This document shows positions 15,740 to 17,764 of a stretch of DNA of 17,764 nucleotides, one piece after another. This stretch comes from Bacteroidales bacterium GP3 (GTDB taxonomy: Bacteria > Bacteroidota > Bacteroidia > Bacteroidales > Muribaculaceae). The DNA lies in the NCBI GenBank assembly GCA_001701075.1, contig DAAK01000057.1, positions 7,914 through 25,677 of the forward strand, read 5' to 3'. The notes beneath the pieces were generated by a model. That model made no database searches. It was not told the origin of the DNA and saw only the letters and a program-made list of their open reading frames with translations. Each line of letters opens with the position of its first letter. Position 1 is the first letter of the stretch. The translations under genes were made by a program, and so were the position numbers.

Positions 15740-17251
15740 ATGGGGAAAATAATTGATAAATGCCGTGGCTCACTCATCGGAGGTGCCGTCGGAGACGCTT
15801 TAGGATATGCAGTGGAATTCTCATCCCTGAGTGATATACTAAAAAAATATGGTCCCGAGGGAATTCAAGACTACAGACTTGACTCAAACGGATTTGCACG
15901 TTTCTCCGATGATACCCAGATGACTCTTTTCACAGCTGAAGGAATCCTAAATGGTGCCCAACACGATGAGGCAACTGATCCGGATGCTGTCTGCAGATAT
16001 ATTGAAAAGGCTTATTTTGCATGGTTTGCAACCCAAACCGCCTTTCAGCTACCACTCTCCTATTCTTGGCTTAGCAACATACAGGATCTATGGTGCCGAC
16101 GTGCTCCGGGAAATACATGTCTCAATGCTCTTAGCCAGATTAAGAATGGCATCCCTGTGAATAATGACTCCAAAGGTTGCGGCGGTGTGATGCGTATAGC
16201 TCCTATAGGCATATACTATGCAACTCACTCCGAGCTTCTACCGGAGCAAAACGCTCAACAGACTGTGGCTCGCATCGCTTCCGACGCTGCCTATATCACC
16301 CACCATCATGATATGAGCACCCTGGCTTCTGCTCTCGCTGCTCTTATCATTTTCAAATGCATAAAAGCTGACTCCGTAGATCGAATTATCTTACGGGAAA
16401 TAGTAGAGTCTTCATTGCCTGTTGTCATTGACATTCTGCCCAATAACAAGCAAGCTATCCCATTCAGCAATTTAATTTTGAAGGCTTTGGATCTTGCTGA
16501 AGGGAATATGAATGAAAGAGATGCCATAATGATTCTTGGGGAAGGTTGGGTAGCTGAAGAAACACTCGCCATCGCTCTATTCAGTGTCATGCGGCATATC
16601 GACGATTTTGGGAAGTGTATGGTTTGCTCAGTAAATCATGACGGAGACAGTGATTCCACTGGCGCGGTAGCCGGCAATATTATCGGATCTATTATAGGCT
16701 ACAATGAAATTCCTACAAAATATAAGGAGAATCTTGAACTTAAAGATGTTATCCTGTCGGTCGCAGACGATCTTGCCGGTGAGTCCGATTCCAATCAGAT
16801 GAAAGAGAGATATGCTGACCACCGACCTTACGGCATATCACAAGATCTTACCATTTTTGCCCATATGAAATTCACTCCTGAACATATCACGAAGCTTGGG
16901 GAAGATGACATTTTCGTCTTCGGAAGCAATCTTGCAGGCCGCCATGCAGGGGGAGCCGCCCGCATTGCCAGGGAAAAATTCGGAGCCATCGAGGGGCAAG
17001 GTGTCGGACTCCAGGGACAAACCTATGCAATACCCACTATGCAAGGGGGCGTAGAAACCATAAAACCATACGTCGACGAATTCATCAGGTTCGCAAGAAA
17101 TTGCGACCAAAACACCTTCTACGTTACACGCATCGGCTGCGGTATTGCTGGTTTCCGTGATGAAGAGATTGCGCCCCTATTCCGTGACGCACTAACCCTC
17201 TACAATGTACGCCTCCCCGAATCCTTCGTCCGCATCCTCCTTGGTTGTTAA
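15740..17251 (+). CDS. ADP-ribosylglycohydrolase fused to a VFGSNLAGRH (macro-like) domain
   Basis: 503 residues, cytosolic. Residues 5-345 are an ARH/DraG-type ADP-ribosylglycohydrolase: GGAVGDALGYAVEF (14-27), the metal-binding FSDDTQMT (55-62), GCGGVMRIAPIG (147-158), H188-H190/D191 and the second metal motif NHDGDSDSTGA (299-309). The binuclear-metal ligands are all present, so it should remove ADP-ribose from proteins or small molecules. Residues 376-503 form a second domain: DDIFVFGSNLAGRHAGGAAR (389-408), TYAIPT (428-433) and IGCGIAGF (465-472). These match a phage-associated family (named after A1S_2505 in protein databases, as I recall) with macrodomain-like glycine motifs. The likely theme is ADP-ribose or NAD-derived ligand handling; the macro relationship is inference. 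No clear promoter is visible, and the gene follows a repeat tract. Confidence 0.85.
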   Translation: MGKIIDKCRGSLIGGAVGDALGYAVEFSSLSDILKKYGPEGIQDYRLDSNGFARFSDDTQMTLFTAEGILNGAQHDEATDPDAVCRYIEKAYFAWFATQTAFQLPLSYSWLSNIQDLWCRRAPGNTCLNALSQIKNGIPVNNDSKGCGGVMRIAPIGIYYATHSELLPEQNAQQTVARIASDAAYITHHHDMSTLASALAALIIFKCIKADSVDRIILREIVESSLPVVIDILPNNKQAIPFSNLILKALDLAEGNMNERDAIMILGEGWVAEETLAIALFSVMRHIDDFGKCMVCSVNHDGDSDSTGAVAGNIIGSIIGYNEIPTKYKENLELKDVILSVADDLAGESDSNQMKERYADHRPYGISQDLTIFAHMKFTPEHITKLGEDDIFVFGSNLAGRHAGGAARIAREKFGAIEGQGVGLQGQTYAIPTMQGGVETIKPYVDEFIRFARNCDQNTFYVTRIGCGIAGFRDEEIAPLFRDALTLYNVRLPESFVRILLGC

Positions 17252-17352
17252 AATATTTTAAAATAGCAATCCATCTTAAACCATCCTCTTTCCTCAGAGT
17301 CAAACTTTCGTAAACAAACGAACATCATAAGTAATCATCAACACAAAAAACA

Positions 17353-17745
17353 ATGAAGAAAATTCTAATGACTCTTACTCTCGCCGTTGCGGCGATGATC
17401 GCGATACCAACAGCTGTCAATGCTCAGGACGCAAAACCCGAACAAAAGAAAGAATGCTGCAAGGAAAAGAAAGAATGCGCTAAAAAAGAATGCGCTAAAG
17501 AAGGCAAAGAATGCACTGGAGATTGCAAAACTTGCCCAAATAAAGGAAAAGCTTGTGCTAAAGAAGGAAAGGCTTGCTCAAAGGAAGGCAAAACTTGTGC
17601 TAAAGAAGGAAAAGCTTGTGGCAAGAAAATGATGCATAAGGCACAACCCGGAAAGATGGTAAAGGGGCCGCGCAATAACGCAAGAATGCATCGCAATGTC
17701 GGCGACAATCCTATGTTTAAAGGCATCACTCTTTCCGAAGATTGA
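17353..17745 (+). CDS. Exported Cys/Lys-rich repeat protein, possibly truncated
   Basis: 130 residues with a signal peptide (MKKILMTLTLAVAAMIAIPT, then AVNAQ). The mature part (about 35-92) is a run of Lys/Glu/Cys repeats of the type KEGKxC and AKEGKACSKEGK, with 14 to 16 Cys spaced mainly 4 to 7 apart, followed by a basic segment (KMMHKAQPGKMVKGPRNNAR) and the ending NPMFKGITLSED. Cys-rich repeats suggest metal binding in the periplasm or a redox role, but that is inference. The ending resembles the start of an LTXXQ/Spy-type helix that would normally continue; after the TGA the +1 frame reads KIEDLYNYL to the window edge, so a frameshift or a naturally short form are both possible. A short inverted repeat TTCGT/ACGAA lies upstream at about 17306-17321. 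Confidence 0.7.
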   Translation: MKKILMTLTLAVAAMIAIPTAVNAQDAKPEQKKECCKEKKECAKKECAKEGKECTGDCKTCPNKGKACAKEGKACSKEGKTCAKEGKACGKKMMHKAQPGKMVKGPRNNARMHRNVGDNPMFKGITLSED

Positions 17746-17764
17746 GGATTTATATAACTATTTA

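Noticed and set aside
6151..17251. A joint NAD/ADP-ribose system made of pncB and the ADP-ribosylglycohydrolase
   Set aside because: The genes are 8 kb apart on opposite strands with unrelated units between them; a shared metabolite is not enough to link them.

Overview
The window looks like a stretch of Bacteroidota chromosome, most likely order Bacteroidales. Several promoters fit the Bacteroidota pattern TTTG-N19-21-TAnnTTTG (for example 5086-5116 minus, 14529-14560 plus). Two secreted proteins end in the short 'YYDLxGxR..NGxxI...' tail common in Prevotella/Muribaculaceae-type genomes. The porin, DUF4988/collagen-like lipoprotein and Cys-rich periplasmic protein also fit. A Muribaculaceae-like host is my inference; the order is firmer than the family.

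Layout. 1-1014: 3' part of an outer-membrane porin (O/P type). 1094-2707: ABC-F ATPase, ending at a terminator (2766-2810) shared with the convergent recQ (2857-5037, minus). 5152-6087: first DMT/EamA permease (minus). 6151-7362: nicotinate phosphoribosyltransferase (minus). 7439-8788: secreted GH5 endoglucanase (minus). 8789-9394: 606 bases without a convincing gene, holding a good promoter, about 345 bases of highly self-complementary sequence and a T-tract, which I read as a structured RNA or a long attenuated leader. 9395-12169: a 924-residue lipoprotein combining a DUF4988-like region, two collagen-like Gly-X-Y tracts, Ig-like spacers and a CotH-type kinase domain. 12286-13429 (minus): overlapping pair of a HipA-like kinase and a DUF3037 protein. 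13571-14494 (minus): second DMT permease, divergent from a small secreted protein (14600-15274). 15328-15651: small membrane protein with an HExxH motif. 15740-17251: ADP-ribosylglycohydrolase fused to a 'VFGSNLAGRH' domain. 17353-17745: Cys/Lys-rich exported protein at the window edge.

How they fit together. Most of it is housekeeping and single-gene units rather than one operon. The most unusual parts are the non-coding structured segment with the kinase/collagen lipoprotein behind it, the HipA-like/DUF3037 pair (a two-gene overlapping cassette of unknown role), and the two-domain ADP-ribose enzyme. Near-identical AT-rich repeats sit exactly at the stop codons of unrelated genes (ABC-F and pncB at 31/32 bases; ABC-F and recQ share 17 bases inverted), which looks like a repeat family targeting gene ends. 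No tRNA, rRNA, CRISPR array, transposase or integrase was seen.
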